64,000 nt of DNA from Cetobacterium sp. ZOR0034 (GCF_000799075.1 NZ_JTLI01000002.1:1-64000); one strand, 5' to 3'. Positions 36,483 through 46,127 are shown, counted from the first letter of the stretch. Program-made: numbers and translations. Notes: generated from the sequence alone by a model not told the origin.

Positions 36483-37227
36483 TTTTATACATCTCCCTTA
36501 ATTTAAAATATTTAACCATCGAATATAAAGAACTTGTTGATGCTATAACAAATCCTTCAACTCCATCTAAAAAACCTAATCTAAATATATACATTCTTAA
36601 AAATTTATATAGAGGATTAATTACGATATCAAACACACTTGCTTTTTTTCCTTTTTTATAGTAATCTTTAGCACCTTCTGTTGTATATCTATTAAATCTA
36701 TTAAAATAATCTTCCATTGTTAAATAGGAATGATGCAAAATATCTTCCTTTATTTTATATATCTCTTTATCTGTTTCAAAAGCTTCATGGACCATATTAT
36801 CATTAAATTTTCCAGATCCTTTTTTAAATAACCTAATAGCGTAAGAAGTTCCCCATCCACCATGTTTCAATTCTTTTCCAAAACACACAGATAATCTATT
36901 TATTTTATATATCTCTTTTTTATCATCTTCATTTGCTACTATCTCTTTTATTTTTCTTTTCAATTCTTCTGAAATCTCTTCATCTGCATCTATATTTAAA
37001 ATCCAAGTCCCTTCACATTTTTCTATAGCCGAATTTCTTTGAGGTCCATATCCTTTCCAAGATTCAGTGTGAAACTTTGCTCCAAATTCTTTTGCTATCG
37101 CTTCTGTTGAATCAGTTGATCCACTATCAACAATAACTATCTCATCTGCTAACTCTTTAATCGATTCTAATGTTTTTCTTAAAATTTTCTCTTCGTTAAA
37201 GGTTATCATTGCAACAGATATCTTCAT
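36439..37227 (-). CDS. Glycosyltransferase family 2 (WaaE/KdtX-like)
   Basis: A 262-residue GT-A-fold enzyme. It starts ISVAMITFNEEKILRKTLESI and carries IVDSGSTDSTEAIAKEFGA; the metal-binding DxD is in ILNIDADEEIS. HHSYLTMEDYFNRFNRYTTEGA resembles the WaaE/KdtX group, which adds beta-glucose to the first core heptose. The last 60 residues hold a hydrophobic stretch that may sit on the membrane. It is the first gene of the LPS-core unit, directly behind a promoter. Confidence 0.88.
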   Translation of the reverse strand: MKISVAMITFNEEKILRKTLESIKELADEIVIVDSGSTDSTEAIAKEFGAKFHTESWKGYGPQRNSAIEKCEGTWILNIDADEEISEELKRKIKEIVANEDDKKEIYKINRLSVCFGKELKHGGWGTSYAIRLFKKGSGKFNDNMVHEAFETDKEIYKIKEDILHHSYLTMEDYFNRFNRYTTEGAKDYYKKGKKASVFDIVINPLYKFLRMYIFRLGFLDGVEGFVIASTSSLYSMVKYFKLREMYKNGSYLQKNNNSKNG

Positions 37228-37261
37228 TTTTCCACCCTCTCTTTATTACTACTTACTTTTA

Positions 37262-37290
37262 ATTATATCAAATTATACGTTAATTTACAA
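37262..37290 (-). promoter_or_regulatory. Promoter of the LPS-core/recA unit
   Basis: On the minus strand, TTGTAA (37290-37285), 17 bp, then TATAAT (37267-37262), 35 bases before the GT2 start. A second TATAAT lies ten bases further upstream. It lies just downstream of the nifJ terminator and may drive eight genes through to plsC. Confidence 0.65.
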
Positions 37291-37304
37291 AAAAGTTTTG
37301 TAAT

Positions 37305-37338
37305 AAAAAAAGAGATAAGGTATCTCTACCTTATCTCT
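37305..37338 (-). terminator. Terminator after nifJ
   Basis: AGAGATAAGGTA (37311-37322) pairs with TACCTTATCTCT (37327-37338) around a 4-nt loop, followed on the minus strand by a T-run (complement of 37305-37310). It closes the nifJ transcript 14 bases after the stop codon. Confidence 0.9.
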
Positions 37339-37351
37339 ATAGTTCAAAGAA

Positions 37352-40300
37352 TTACTTAGCTTCTGATGTGAAGTCTAATGATGCAAGTCTTTGGTATTGT
37401 CTCCATCTTCTTTGAGATTCTGACTTATTCTTAGCGAACAGTACTGATGCATGTTCTGGTTGAGATTTAGCTAATGTAGCATATCTAACCTCTCCCATTA
37501 AGTAGTCATTGTAGTTATCCCAGTTTGGTTCTTTACAATCAATTTGAAGTGGGTTTTTACCTTCTGCTTCTAATAATGGATTGTATCTGAAGATTGGCCA
37601 GTATCCACACTCAGTAGCTTTTTTCATCTCAAGTTGACTGTTACCCATTCCGTTCTTTAATCCATGACTGATACAAGGTGCATAAGCTATGATTAATGAT
37701 GGTCCTGGATAAGCCTCAGCTTCAGCGATTGCTTTTAAGTATTGAGCTTGGTTAGCTCCCATAGATACTTGAGCAACATATATATGTCCATAAGACATAG
37801 CAATTGCAGCTAAATCTTTCTTCTTATTAGGTTTTCCTGCAGCCGCGAATTTCGCTACCGCTCCTGTTTGAGTTGATTTAGATGCTTGTCCTCCAGTGTT
37901 AGAATAGATTTCAGTATCCATTACTAAAACGTTAACATCATCTGAAGAAGCTAAAACGTGGTCTAATCCTCCATAACCGATGTCATAAGCCCATCCGTCT
38001 CCTCCAAATATCCATTGTGATTTTTTAACAATGTATTGTTTTAACTCTAGAAGTTCTGCTGCTACTGCACAATCACAAGCTTCTAAAGCTGGTACTAATC
38101 TATCTCTGATCTCTTTTGTTTTGTTTCCATCTGCTCTATTAGCAAGCCATTCAGTGAACATTGCTGCAACCTCTTCAGAAACATTGTTCATGTTTTCTTC
38201 CATGATTGTTGCAATTCTATCTCTCATAGCTTCAACAGCAGTTGCCATTCCATATCCAAACTCTGCGTTATCCTCGAATAATGAGTTAGCCCATGATGGA
38301 CCTTCTCCACAGCTATTTGTTGTGTATGGAGTTGATGGTGCTGATCCTCCATATATTGAAGAACATCCTGTAGCGTTAGCTATCATCATTCTGTCTCCAA
38401 ATAATTGAGTTATTGCCTTAATGTAAGGAGTTTCTCCACATCCTCCACAAGCTCCGTGGAACTCGAATAATGGTTGTGCAAATTGCGATCCTTTTACTGA
38501 TGATTTTGGCATTAAGTTATCTTTATAAGTTACTTCATTGAATAGGTAATCTGCATTTTCTTGCTCACCTTTTTCAACTTCTTGTCCAATTGGTACCATT
38601 ACTAAAGCTTTCTCTTTAGCTGGACATACGTTAGCACATAGTCCACATCCTGTACAATCTAATGGAGATACTTGAATCTTATACTCTAGTCCTTCTAAAC
38701 CTTTTCCAATTGGAGTTTTTGTTTTTAACTCGTTTGGTGCTCCTGCTTTTTCCTCAGCTGTCATTAAGAATGGTCTAATAACTGCATGTGGACAAACATA
38801 AGAACATTGGTTACATTGGATACAGTTTTCTGATTTCCACTCAGGAACGTTTACTGCAACTCCTCTCTTTTCAAAAGCAGTTGTACCGTTCTCAAATGTT
38901 CCATCCTCATATCCTAAGAAAGTAGAAACTGGTAAGTTTTCACCTTGTAAAGCATTTACTGGTTTAGCAATTTTTTCTACGAATGCTTCTAACTTAGTTG
39001 TCGTTCCACATCCGCATCCTGTACAAGAGCAAGCTCCTTTTTCTTCTGCTACAACTTCTGTTGTTAAGTTAGCCCATGATGGATCAACAGCTATTTCAAC
39101 TAACTCTCCAGCTCCCTTATCGATAGCTTCGTAGTTCATCTTAACAATAGCGTCACCTTTCTTAGCGTAAGATTTTTCCGCATATTGCTTCATATAGCTT
39201 TGTGCATCCTCAAATGGAATAACGTCAGCTAATTTAAAGAATGCTGATTGCATTATTGTATTAGTTCTTCCTGATAATCCAATTTCTGTAGCTAACTTAT
39301 TAGCATTTATAATATAGAATTTAGCATTTTTCTCTGCTAAAGTTTTCTTAACTGAATTTGGTAAGTGAGCAACAACCTCATCTTTATCCCACACACAGTT
39401 TAATAGGAATGTTCCACCTTGCTTTAATCCACCAATCATATCGTATTGAGTTAAGTACGCTGGTACTGAACAAGCTACGAAGTTAGGTGCTGATACTAAG
39501 TAAGTTGATTTAATTGGATTTTTTCCAAATCTTAAATGAGATCTAGTTGATCCTCCAGATTTTTTTGAATCATATGCAAAGTATCCTTGTGCATATAAAT
39601 CTGTTTTATCTCCGATAATCTTAATTGAGTTTTTGTTAGCTCCAACTGTTCCATCTGATCCAAGTCCGAAGAATAAGCACTCTCTTACTCCTTCTGCTCC
39701 TGTTTCAATGTGTGGTCCTACTTCTAATGATTTGAAAGTAACGTCATCGTTAATACCTACTACGAATCCATTCTTTGGCTCATCTTGCTTTAAGTTGTCG
39801 AATACAGCTTTCATTTGTGCTGGTGTTGTATCCTTAGAAGATAATCCATATCTTCCACCTACGATTACTGGAGCGTTTTCCATTCCGTAGAATAGTCCTC
39901 TTACGTCCATATATAATGGCTCTCCTAATGATCCAGGCTCTTTTGTTCTATCTAATACAGCGATTTTCTTAACTGTCTTAGGGAATACGTTGAAGAAGTA
40001 CTCAGCTGAGAATGGTCTATATAAGTGTACATTTATAAGTCCTACTTTTTCTCCTTTTGCTACTAAGTAATCAACAGTTTCTATTAATGTTTCACAAACA
40101 GATCCCATAGCAATAACAATATGCTCTGCATCTGCTGCTCCATAATAATTAAATGGCTTATAATCTCTTCCAGTTACTTTTGAAATTTCTTCCATGTATC
40201 CAGCTACGATTGCAGGAACTGCGTCGTAGAATTTATTTTGTACTTCTCTTGTTTGGAAGTAGATATCATCGTTTTGAGCTGTACCTTTTGTTACTGGGTG

Positions 40301-40933
40301 CTCAGGGTTTAATGCTCTTTCTCTGAAAGCTTTTATAGCATCCATATCAACTAAACCTTTAAATACTTCAAAGTCCATTACTTCAACTTTTTGGATTTCG
40401 TGTGAAGTTCTGAATCCATCGAATATATTCATGAAAGGTACTCTAGATTTAATTGTTGCTAAGTGAGCAACTCCTGATAAATCCATTACTTCTTGTACTG
40501 AGCTTTCAAATAACATAGCAAATCCAGTTTGTCTAGCTGCATAAACGTCTTGATGATCTCCAAAGATTGATAATGCTTGTGCTGCTAATGCTCTCGCAGA
40601 TACATGAATAACTGATGGTAATAACTCTCCAGCTATTTTGTACATATTAGGAACTTTTAATAGTAATCCTTGAGATGCTGTATATGTAGTAGTTAAAGCT
40701 CCCGCTTGTAACGATCCGTGAACTGTTCCTGCTGCTCCAGCTTCTGATTGCATTTCCACAACCTTAACTGGAACTCCAAACATGTTTTTCATTCCTCTTG
40801 ATGCCCACTCGTCAGTGTACTCAGCCATTGGCGATGATGGAGTTATTGGATAGATTCCTGCTACTTCTGTAAAAGCATATGAAGCATATGCTGCAGCTTG
40901 GTTTCCGTCCATAGTTTGCATTTTTTTAGCCAT
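37352..40933 (-). CDS. nifJ: Pyruvate:ferredoxin (flavodoxin) oxidoreductase
   Basis: A 1193-residue single-chain PFOR that oxidises pyruvate with CoA to acetyl-CoA and CO2, reducing ferredoxin. The order is standard: an N-terminal TPP-related domain (GNQAAAYASYAFTEVAGIYPITP), the CoA and gamma domains, two [4Fe-4S] motifs (CIQCNQCSYVCPHA and CTGCGLCANVCPA), then the TPP domain with GDGWAYDIGYGGLDHV. The proximal cluster cysteines are CGGCGE and further on. An unusual insert, CSCTGCGC at residues 635-642, precedes the ferredoxin-like part. GGGAGG lies eight bases before the ATG. It is a single-gene unit with its own promoter and terminator. Confidence 0.97.
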   Translation of the reverse strand: MAKKMQTMDGNQAAAYASYAFTEVAGIYPITPSSPMAEYTDEWASRGMKNMFGVPVKVVEMQSEAGAAGTVHGSLQAGALTTTYTASQGLLLKVPNMYKIAGELLPSVIHVSARALAAQALSIFGDHQDVYAARQTGFAMLFESSVQEVMDLSGVAHLATIKSRVPFMNIFDGFRTSHEIQKVEVMDFEVFKGLVDMDAIKAFRERALNPEHPVTKGTAQNDDIYFQTREVQNKFYDAVPAIVAGYMEEISKVTGRDYKPFNYYGAADAEHIVIAMGSVCETLIETVDYLVAKGEKVGLINVHLYRPFSAEYFFNVFPKTVKKIAVLDRTKEPGSLGEPLYMDVRGLFYGMENAPVIVGGRYGLSSKDTTPAQMKAVFDNLKQDEPKNGFVVGINDDVTFKSLEVGPHIETGAEGVRECLFFGLGSDGTVGANKNSIKIIGDKTDLYAQGYFAYDSKKSGGSTRSHLRFGKNPIKSTYLVSAPNFVACSVPAYLTQYDMIGGLKQGGTFLLNCVWDKDEVVAHLPNSVKKTLAEKNAKFYIINANKLATEIGLSGRTNTIMQSAFFKLADVIPFEDAQSYMKQYAEKSYAKKGDAIVKMNYEAIDKGAGELVEIAVDPSWANLTTEVVAEEKGACSCTGCGCGTTTKLEAFVEKIAKPVNALQGENLPVSTFLGYEDGTFENGTTAFEKRGVAVNVPEWKSENCIQCNQCSYVCPHAVIRPFLMTAEEKAGAPNELKTKTPIGKGLEGLEYKIQVSPLDCTGCGLCANVCPAKEKALVMVPIGQEVEKGEQENADYLFNEVTYKDNLMPKSSVKGSQFAQPLFEFHGACGGCGETPYIKAITQLFGDRMMIANATGCSSIYGGSAPSTPYTTNSCGEGPSWANSLFEDNAEFGYGMATAVEAMRDRIATIMEENMNNVSEEVAAMFTEWLANRADGNKTKEIRDRLVPALEACDCAVAAELLELKQYIVKKSQWIFGGDGWAYDIGYGGLDHVLASSDDVNVLVMDTEIYSNTGGQASKSTQTGAVAKFAAAGKPNKKKDLAAIAMSYGHIYVAQVSMGANQAQYLKAIAEAEAYPGPSLIIAYAPCISHGLKNGMGNSQLEMKKATECGYWPIFRYNPLLEAEGKNPLQIDCKEPNWDNYNDYLMGEVRYATLAKSQPEHASVLFAKNKSESQRRWRQYQRLASLDFTSEAK

Positions 40934-40976
40934 TTGAATTGTCCTCCCTTTTTTAATTGACTCTAAAGTTAACTCT

Positions 40977-41005
40977 ATTTTACGAATATTACTCTAAATT
41001 GTCAA
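40977..41005 (-). promoter_or_regulatory. nifJ promoter
   Basis: On the minus strand, TTGACA (41005-41000), 17 bp, then TAAAAT (40982-40977), 44 bases before the nifJ ATG. The remaining 100 bases up to ackA contain A/T-rich DNA and no clear terminator. Confidence 0.75.
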
Positions 41006-41107
41006 TTAAACTTCTAAGTTTTTTTAAGAAATTTTTAAACTAATTCAACCAAATATAATTTTTTACTGACTAATATGTTTATTTTTAAAACAACCTTCGA
41101 CACAAAA

Positions 41108-42313
41108 CTACTTTGTAGCGTTTACTATTTCGTAAGTATCTCTAGCTATTACTAACTCTTCGTTTGTAGGAATTTTGAAAGCTTTTACTTTCGAAGTTTC
41201 TTTAGTTAAAAGAACATTTCCTTTTTGTCTCTTAGAGTTAACTTCTTTATCTAACTCAAGTCCTAAGAACTCTAATCCTCTTAAAACATCTTCTCTAGTT
41301 TTTCCAGAATTCTCTCCGATTCCTCCAGTGAAGCAAATTGCATCTACTCCACCCATTTGTGCAGCGTAGTTTCCTACATATCCTCTGATTTTGTAAGCGA
41401 ACATGTTTTCTGCTAATATAGCTCTTTCATTTCCTGCTGCTGCTGCCATTTCCATATCTCTACAGTCTGATGACTCTCCGAATACTCCTAAGATTCCAGA
41501 TTGCTTGTTCATTCTGTCGTCCATCTCTTTATCAGATAATCCTCTTTTGTTCTTGATGAATAAAACTGCTGCTGGATCGATATCTCCACATCTAGTTCCC
41601 ATCATTATACCTTGTAATGGAGTTAATCCCATTGTTGTATCAATACATACACCATTTTTAACTGCAGATACTGATCCACCGTTTCCTAAGTGACATACGA
41701 TTATTTTTGATTCAGCAGGGTTTCCTAATAACTCTTGAGCTACTCCTGAAACGAACTTATGAGATGTTCCGTGGAATCCGTACTTTCTAACTTTTAACTC
41801 TGTATAATCTGCGTATGGTAATGCATACATGTAAGCTTCTTTAGGCATAGTTTGGTGGAATGACGTATCGAATACTCCTACGTTTGGTTTTCCAGGCATT
41901 AACTCTTGCATTGTTCTGATTCCTAATAGGTTTGCAGGGTTATGTAATGGAGCTAATTCTGAACACTCTTCCATAGCTTCCATAACTTCTGGAGTTACTA
42001 ATACAGATGAAGCGAACTTTTCTCCTCCATGTACAACTCTGTGACCGATAGCATCGATCTCTTCTACTGATTTGATTACTCCGTACTCTGGATTAGTAAT
42101 AGCTTTTATTACTAATTCTAAAGCTTCCTTATGAGTAGGCATAGCTTCTTTTATTTCGATTTCGAAGTCGTTTGCTGGAGTTTCATATTCCATTTTTGAT
42201 CCTTCGATTCCGATTCTCTCACAAAGTCCGATTGCAAAAAGCTCTCCAGACTCAGGGTTTAATAATTGGTACTTTAGAGACGAACTACCACAGTTAATAA
42301 CTAAAACTTTCAT
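41108..42313 (-). CDS. ackA: Acetate kinase
   Basis: About 401 residues. It transfers phosphate from acetyl-phosphate to ADP, the ATP-yielding last step of acetate fermentation. Motifs: MKVLVINCGSSSLKYQL, HRVVHGGEKF, VFDTSFHQTMP, CHLGNGGSVSAVKNG and ICFTGGIGENS. I use the ATG at 42313, preceded by AAGGTGG; the frame is open 21 codons upstream but reads through a hairpin. It lies downstream of pta, the usual partner, with 93 bases between them. Confidence 0.97.
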   Translation of the reverse strand: MKVLVINCGSSSLKYQLLNPESGELFAIGLCERIGIEGSKMEYETPANDFEIEIKEAMPTHKEALELVIKAITNPEYGVIKSVEEIDAIGHRVVHGGEKFASSVLVTPEVMEAMEECSELAPLHNPANLLGIRTMQELMPGKPNVGVFDTSFHQTMPKEAYMYALPYADYTELKVRKYGFHGTSHKFVSGVAQELLGNPAESKIIVCHLGNGGSVSAVKNGVCIDTTMGLTPLQGIMMGTRCGDIDPAAVLFIKNKRGLSDKEMDDRMNKQSGILGVFGESSDCRDMEMAAAAGNERAILAENMFAYKIRGYVGNYAAQMGGVDAICFTGGIGENSGKTREDVLRGLEFLGLELDKEVNSKRQKGNVLLTKETSKVKAFKIPTNEELVIARDTYEIVNATK

Positions 42314-42354
42314 TAAATTTACCACCTTAATTTTTATTTTATAATATATTTTAT

Positions 42355-42384
42355 TCAGTGAGAGAGCCACTCTCACTGATTTTT
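42355..42384. terminator. Hairpin between pta and ackA
   Basis: TCAGTGAGAG (42355-42364) pairs with CTCTCACTGA (42370-42379) around a 5-nt loop. The T-run follows on the plus strand; on the coding strand the hairpin is followed by AATAAAATAT, so it would not be an efficient terminator for pta. It may adjust ackA levels or protect transcript ends. Confidence 0.55.
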
Positions 42385-42406
42385 AACCTTAATCTTGTTT
42401 AGACGA

Positions 42407-43405
42407 TTATTTTCCAGCTTGAACTGAAGTTATTGCAGTTAAATCTACGATATCTTTAACTGAACATCCTCTTGATAAATCGTTGATTGGAGCTGCTAAT
42501 CCTTGAATTAAAGGACCATAAGCTTCTGCATTAGCTAATCTTTGAACTAATTTATATCCAATATTTCCTGCTGCTAAGTTAGGGAATATTAATACGTTAG
42601 CATGTCCTGCAACTTTTGATTCTGGAGCTTTCTTTAATCCTACTGCTGCAACTAAAGCCGCGTCAGCTTGTAACTCTTCCTCAAATGCGAACTCTGCATT
42701 TCTTTCTCTTAAGATTTCTCCTGCTCTTTTTACAACATCTACTGAATCATGCTTTGCAGATCCTTTTGTAGAGAATGACATAAGTGCAACTTTTGGATCT
42801 AATCCTGCAACTGTAGATGCTGTTATTGCTGCTTCTGAAGCGATATCAGCTAATTGCTCTGAAGTTGGTTCTGGTATTACAGCACAATCACCGAATACTA
42901 AGATTTCTCCATAAGTTTCTATGTTATGCTTTAATTCCATTAAGAATACTGATGATACAGTTTTTACTCCTGCTTTAGTTCCAACAACTTGTAATCCAGC
43001 TCTTAATACGTTTGCTGTAGGTGAATCTGATCCTGAAACCATTCCAGCTACATCTCCCATTTTAACCATCATAGCACCAAAGAAGTTAACATCTGTCGTT
43101 AATAATCTTTCTGCTTCTTCTGGAGTCATTCCTTTTTTCGCTCTTAATTCACAAAGCTTCTCTACATAAGATGATAACTTCTCAGTAGTTTTTGGATCAA
43201 TTATTTCTACACCTTCTAATGATACTCCTAGGTTTGCAGCGAATTTTTCAATTGTCTCTGCATCTCCTACTAGTACAGGAGTTCCCAACTTCTCCTCAAC
43301 TACTCCTGCTGCTGCTCTGATTACTCTCTCATCAGTAGCCTCAGGAAGAACTATTTTGTTTCCTAAAGTTTTTGCTTTTTCTTTAATTTGAACTATAATG
43401 CTCAC
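42407..43405 (-). CDS. pta: Phosphate acetyltransferase
   Basis: A 332-residue short-form Pta that converts acetyl-CoA and phosphate to acetyl-phosphate. KIVLPEATDERVIRAAAGV at the start and GMVSGSDSPTANVLRAGLQVVGTK and VLIFPNLAAGNIGYKLVQRL are conserved. It lacks the regulatory N-terminal domains of the E. coli enzyme. AGGAGG lies six bases before the ATG. The 134-base leader is A/T-rich; TTGTAA-17-TAATAT is a possible promoter, but other hexamers fit as well. Confidence 0.97.
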   Translation of the reverse strand: MSIIVQIKEKAKTLGNKIVLPEATDERVIRAAAGVVEEKLGTPVLVGDAETIEKFAANLGVSLEGVEIIDPKTTEKLSSYVEKLCELRAKKGMTPEEAERLLTTDVNFFGAMMVKMGDVAGMVSGSDSPTANVLRAGLQVVGTKAGVKTVSSVFLMELKHNIETYGEILVFGDCAVIPEPTSEQLADIASEAAITASTVAGLDPKVALMSFSTKGSAKHDSVDVVKRAGEILRERNAEFAFEEELQADAALVAAVGLKKAPESKVAGHANVLIFPNLAAGNIGYKLVQRLANAEAYGPLIQGLAAPINDLSRGCSVKDIVDLTAITSVQAGK

Positions 43406-43539
43406 TTTAAGTCCTCCTTGATTTTTATTAAATAAAATCGCACTTTTTTAATCATACTGTAATAGTGCTCATAATTTTCAACTATATATTAACAAATTTT
43501 ATATATATTTACAACAGAAATTCTATTTTTTTTAATATC

Positions 43540-44700
43540 TTAGTCAAAAATTGCCTGTATATACTCTTTACTGTTAAACTCTCTTAAATCCTCTATTCCC
43601 TCTCCTACACCTATATATTTTATAGGTTTTTTAAGTTCTTCGGAGATACTAAATAAAATTCCACCCTTCGCTGTTCCATCTAATTTAGTAACTACAAATC
43701 CTGTTAATTCTGTTACCTCATTAAATACTCTTGCTTGAATTAGACCATTTTGTCCAGTTGTTCCATCTAAAACTAGTATAGACTCGTATGGTTGGTCTCC
43801 TATCTTTCTTTTTATAATATTATTAATCTTTTCTAATTCTTTCATTAGGTTATTTTTATTGTGTAGTCTTCCAGCTGTATCGATAATTACAACATCTGCA
43901 TTTTTATCTTCTCCAGCTTTTAGTGTATCAAAAACAACTGCTCCAGGATCTGCTCCATCTGGATGCTTTACAAGTTCTGCTCCAGCTCTTTTAGCCCATT
44001 CTTCTAATTGCTCAACTGCTGCCGCTCTAAATGTATCTGCTGCACCTATAACAACTTTTTTCCCATCTTTAACTAATTTTGATGCTACTTTTCCAATTGT
44101 AGTTGTTTTTCCAACTCCATTTACACCTACTATTAGAATTACATTCATTCTTCCCGGTTGAATATCTAGGTTTGTATTTTCTGTTATTAAATAACTTTCT
44201 AAAACATCTTTTAATACCGGATAAACATCTTCAGGATTTTTAACTCCTCTTGCTTTTACTTCAGCCTTTAAGTCTTTAACTATTTTCAAAGTCATCTCTA
44301 TTCCAATATCAGACTGAACTAATGTATCTTCTAACTCTTCATACATCTCTCCATCCACTATTGATTTTCCTGTGAAAATATTTTTTAAGGTTCCAAAAAG
44401 CCCCTCTCTAGATTTGAATAGTTTTTCTTTTAAAGATGTAAAGAAGCTTCTTTTTTCAACTTTAGGTTTCTCAACATAAACTATCTCTTCCTCTATCTTC
44501 TCTTCTTCTTGCGACTCATTTTCTAAAGCTGTTTCAACAGCTTCATCAATTTTTTGTTCCTCTTCTATTTTTTCTTCAACCAACTCATCAGAAATCGGTT
44601 GCTCTATCTCTTCTTTTATAACCTCTTGCTCTAACTTTTCTTTTTGCTCTTCTATTTTCTCTTCTTTTTTTCTACCGAAAAGTTTATTAAAAAATCCCAT
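43540..44700 (-). CDS. ftsY: Signal recognition particle receptor FtsY
   Basis: A 386-residue SRP GTPase. The first 75 residues are very acidic (Glu-rich), the A domain that contacts membrane and SecYEG. The NG domain follows: GVNGVGKTTTIGKVASKL (G1), DTFRAAAVEQLEEW, DTAGRLHNKNNLMKEL (G3) and TKLDGTAKGGILF (G4). It docks SRP-ribosome complexes at the membrane. It lies 14 bases after the FAD protein gene and is the last gene of its run; no strong terminator hairpin was seen after it. Confidence 0.96.
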   Translation of the reverse strand: MGFFNKLFGRKKEEKIEEQKEKLEQEVIKEEIEQPISDELVEEKIEEEQKIDEAVETALENESQEEEKIEEEIVYVEKPKVEKRSFFTSLKEKLFKSREGLFGTLKNIFTGKSIVDGEMYEELEDTLVQSDIGIEMTLKIVKDLKAEVKARGVKNPEDVYPVLKDVLESYLITENTNLDIQPGRMNVILIVGVNGVGKTTTIGKVASKLVKDGKKVVIGAADTFRAAAVEQLEEWAKRAGAELVKHPDGADPGAVVFDTLKAGEDKNADVVIIDTAGRLHNKNNLMKELEKINNIIKRKIGDQPYESILVLDGTTGQNGLIQARVFNEVTELTGFVVTKLDGTAKGGILFSISEELKKPIKYIGVGEGIEDLREFNSKEYIQAIFD

Positions 44701-44714
44701 TGTGCTCCTCCAAA

Positions 44715-46106
44715 TTATTTAGAAATTATGTGTCTTACTGCTAAGATCCCCATTACAGCAGCTATATTTAATCCACTTCCATATCCTGAGCTATCCCCTG
44801 CTGCATATAATCCTTTTACATTTGTCTCCATGTTAGCGTCTATCGTTATTCTAGTACTTCTAAATTTAATCTCTGGGAAATAAAGTAATAAATCGCTCGA
44901 AGCAAATCCTGGAGTTATTTTATCATGTACTTCAATGAACTCTATAATGTTGTCTAAAATTCTTTTTGGACAAGCTAAGGCGATATCTCCTGCTACATAA
45001 TCCTCCGTTGTAGGAACTATATTTAATCTTGCTATTGATTCATCTGTCGATCTTCTACCAACTTTTAAATCTCCATAAGATTGCATTAATATTTTTCCAC
45101 CAGTTAACATCGATGACATTTTCGCTATTGCTGTTGCATACTCAAATGGTTGCTTAAACGGTTGTGTGAACGTCTTTGTACATAATAACGCTAAATTTGT
45201 ATTTTGTGATTTTTTATCTTTATATGCATGACCGTTAGCTAAAACTACGTCATCACTATGTTTCTCAGCTGCAATAAATCCACTTGGATTCGAGCAGAAC
45301 GTTCTCATCTTATCTCTATATTTTGTAGTGTGGTATATCATTTTAGCTTCATAGAAGTTTTCATTGATATCTTTCATTACCAAATCAGGAATCTCAACTC
45401 TAACTCCTAAATCAACAGCTCCAGTCTCATAAGTTACACCAGATGTTTCACACATCTCCATAAGCTTTTTAGCTCCACTTCTTCCTAATCCTATTACAAC
45501 GTTATCTGCGTAATAGTTCTCATCTTCACCTTTTTTATTTTTTACAGTTACTCCCTTAATAGTTCCATTTTCAATAATTAAAGCCTCTGCTGATCTTTCA
45601 GTTATGAACTCTACTCCTCTTTCTAAAAGCTCATTTACTAATTTCGTATATAACTCTCTCGAACCATCTGTTCCTAAATGCATTGTTGGAGTATCAACTA
45701 ATTGTACATTATTTTCAATACATCTCTTTTTTATATCTAACATAGTTTGGTTATATTCTAATCCTGATGGTTTTTCATCAAATCCAAAATCCTTATATAT
45801 ATCAGCTACATACTGAATAGTTTCATTTACAATCGTTTTTCCAGTTAGAACATGAACATCTCCTCCAACTCTATAATCCATATTGAATTTAGAATCCGAG
45901 AAAGCTCCTGCTCCTGAAACACCATATATTATTGCACAAGTTGGGCACTTAACACATGTTCCTAACTTCTCCTTTGGACAAACTCTTTGAGTTAACATTC
46001 TTCCTTTATCTAAAACTAAAACTTTTAAATCCTTATTCTTTTTTATCGCCTCATATGCTCCAAAAACTCCGGCTTGTCCGCCACCTAAAAATATAATATC
46101 GTACAT
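44715..46106 (-). CDS. Uncharacterised FAD-dependent dehydrogenase (COG2509-like)
   Basis: A 463-residue flavoprotein. The FAD-binding motif IIFLGGGQAGVFGAYEAI is at residues 4-21, and GLYAAGDSSGYGSGLNIAAVMGI is the C-terminal flavin motif. LGTCVKCPTCAIIYGVSGAGAFSDSKFN near residue 55-80 is typical of this little-studied group and has a CxxC. The substrate is unknown; FAD/NAD(P)-type folds of this kind oxidise or reduce diverse compounds. It follows the pseudopilin-like gene by 21 bases. Confidence 0.8.
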   Translation of the reverse strand: MYDIIFLGGGQAGVFGAYEAIKKNKDLKVLVLDKGRMLTQRVCPKEKLGTCVKCPTCAIIYGVSGAGAFSDSKFNMDYRVGGDVHVLTGKTIVNETIQYVADIYKDFGFDEKPSGLEYNQTMLDIKKRCIENNVQLVDTPTMHLGTDGSRELYTKLVNELLERGVEFITERSAEALIIENGTIKGVTVKNKKGEDENYYADNVVIGLGRSGAKKLMEMCETSGVTYETGAVDLGVRVEIPDLVMKDINENFYEAKMIYHTTKYRDKMRTFCSNPSGFIAAEKHSDDVVLANGHAYKDKKSQNTNLALLCTKTFTQPFKQPFEYATAIAKMSSMLTGGKILMQSYGDLKVGRRSTDESIARLNIVPTTEDYVAGDIALACPKRILDNIIEFIEVHDKITPGFASSDLLLYFPEIKFRSTRITIDANMETNVKGLYAAGDSSGYGSGLNIAAVMGILAVRHIISK

Positions 46107-46127
46107 TTCTTTCCTCCATTTTTGTTA

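Noticed and set aside
38031-38408. 125-residue plus-strand frame inside nifJ
   Set aside because: It lies opposite the TPP domain of PFOR and arises from restricted codon use in a highly expressed gene.
42314-42376. N-terminal extension of ackA by 21 codons
   Set aside because: It would be translated through the intergenic hairpin and lacks a ribosome site; MKVLVINCGSSS is the standard start.
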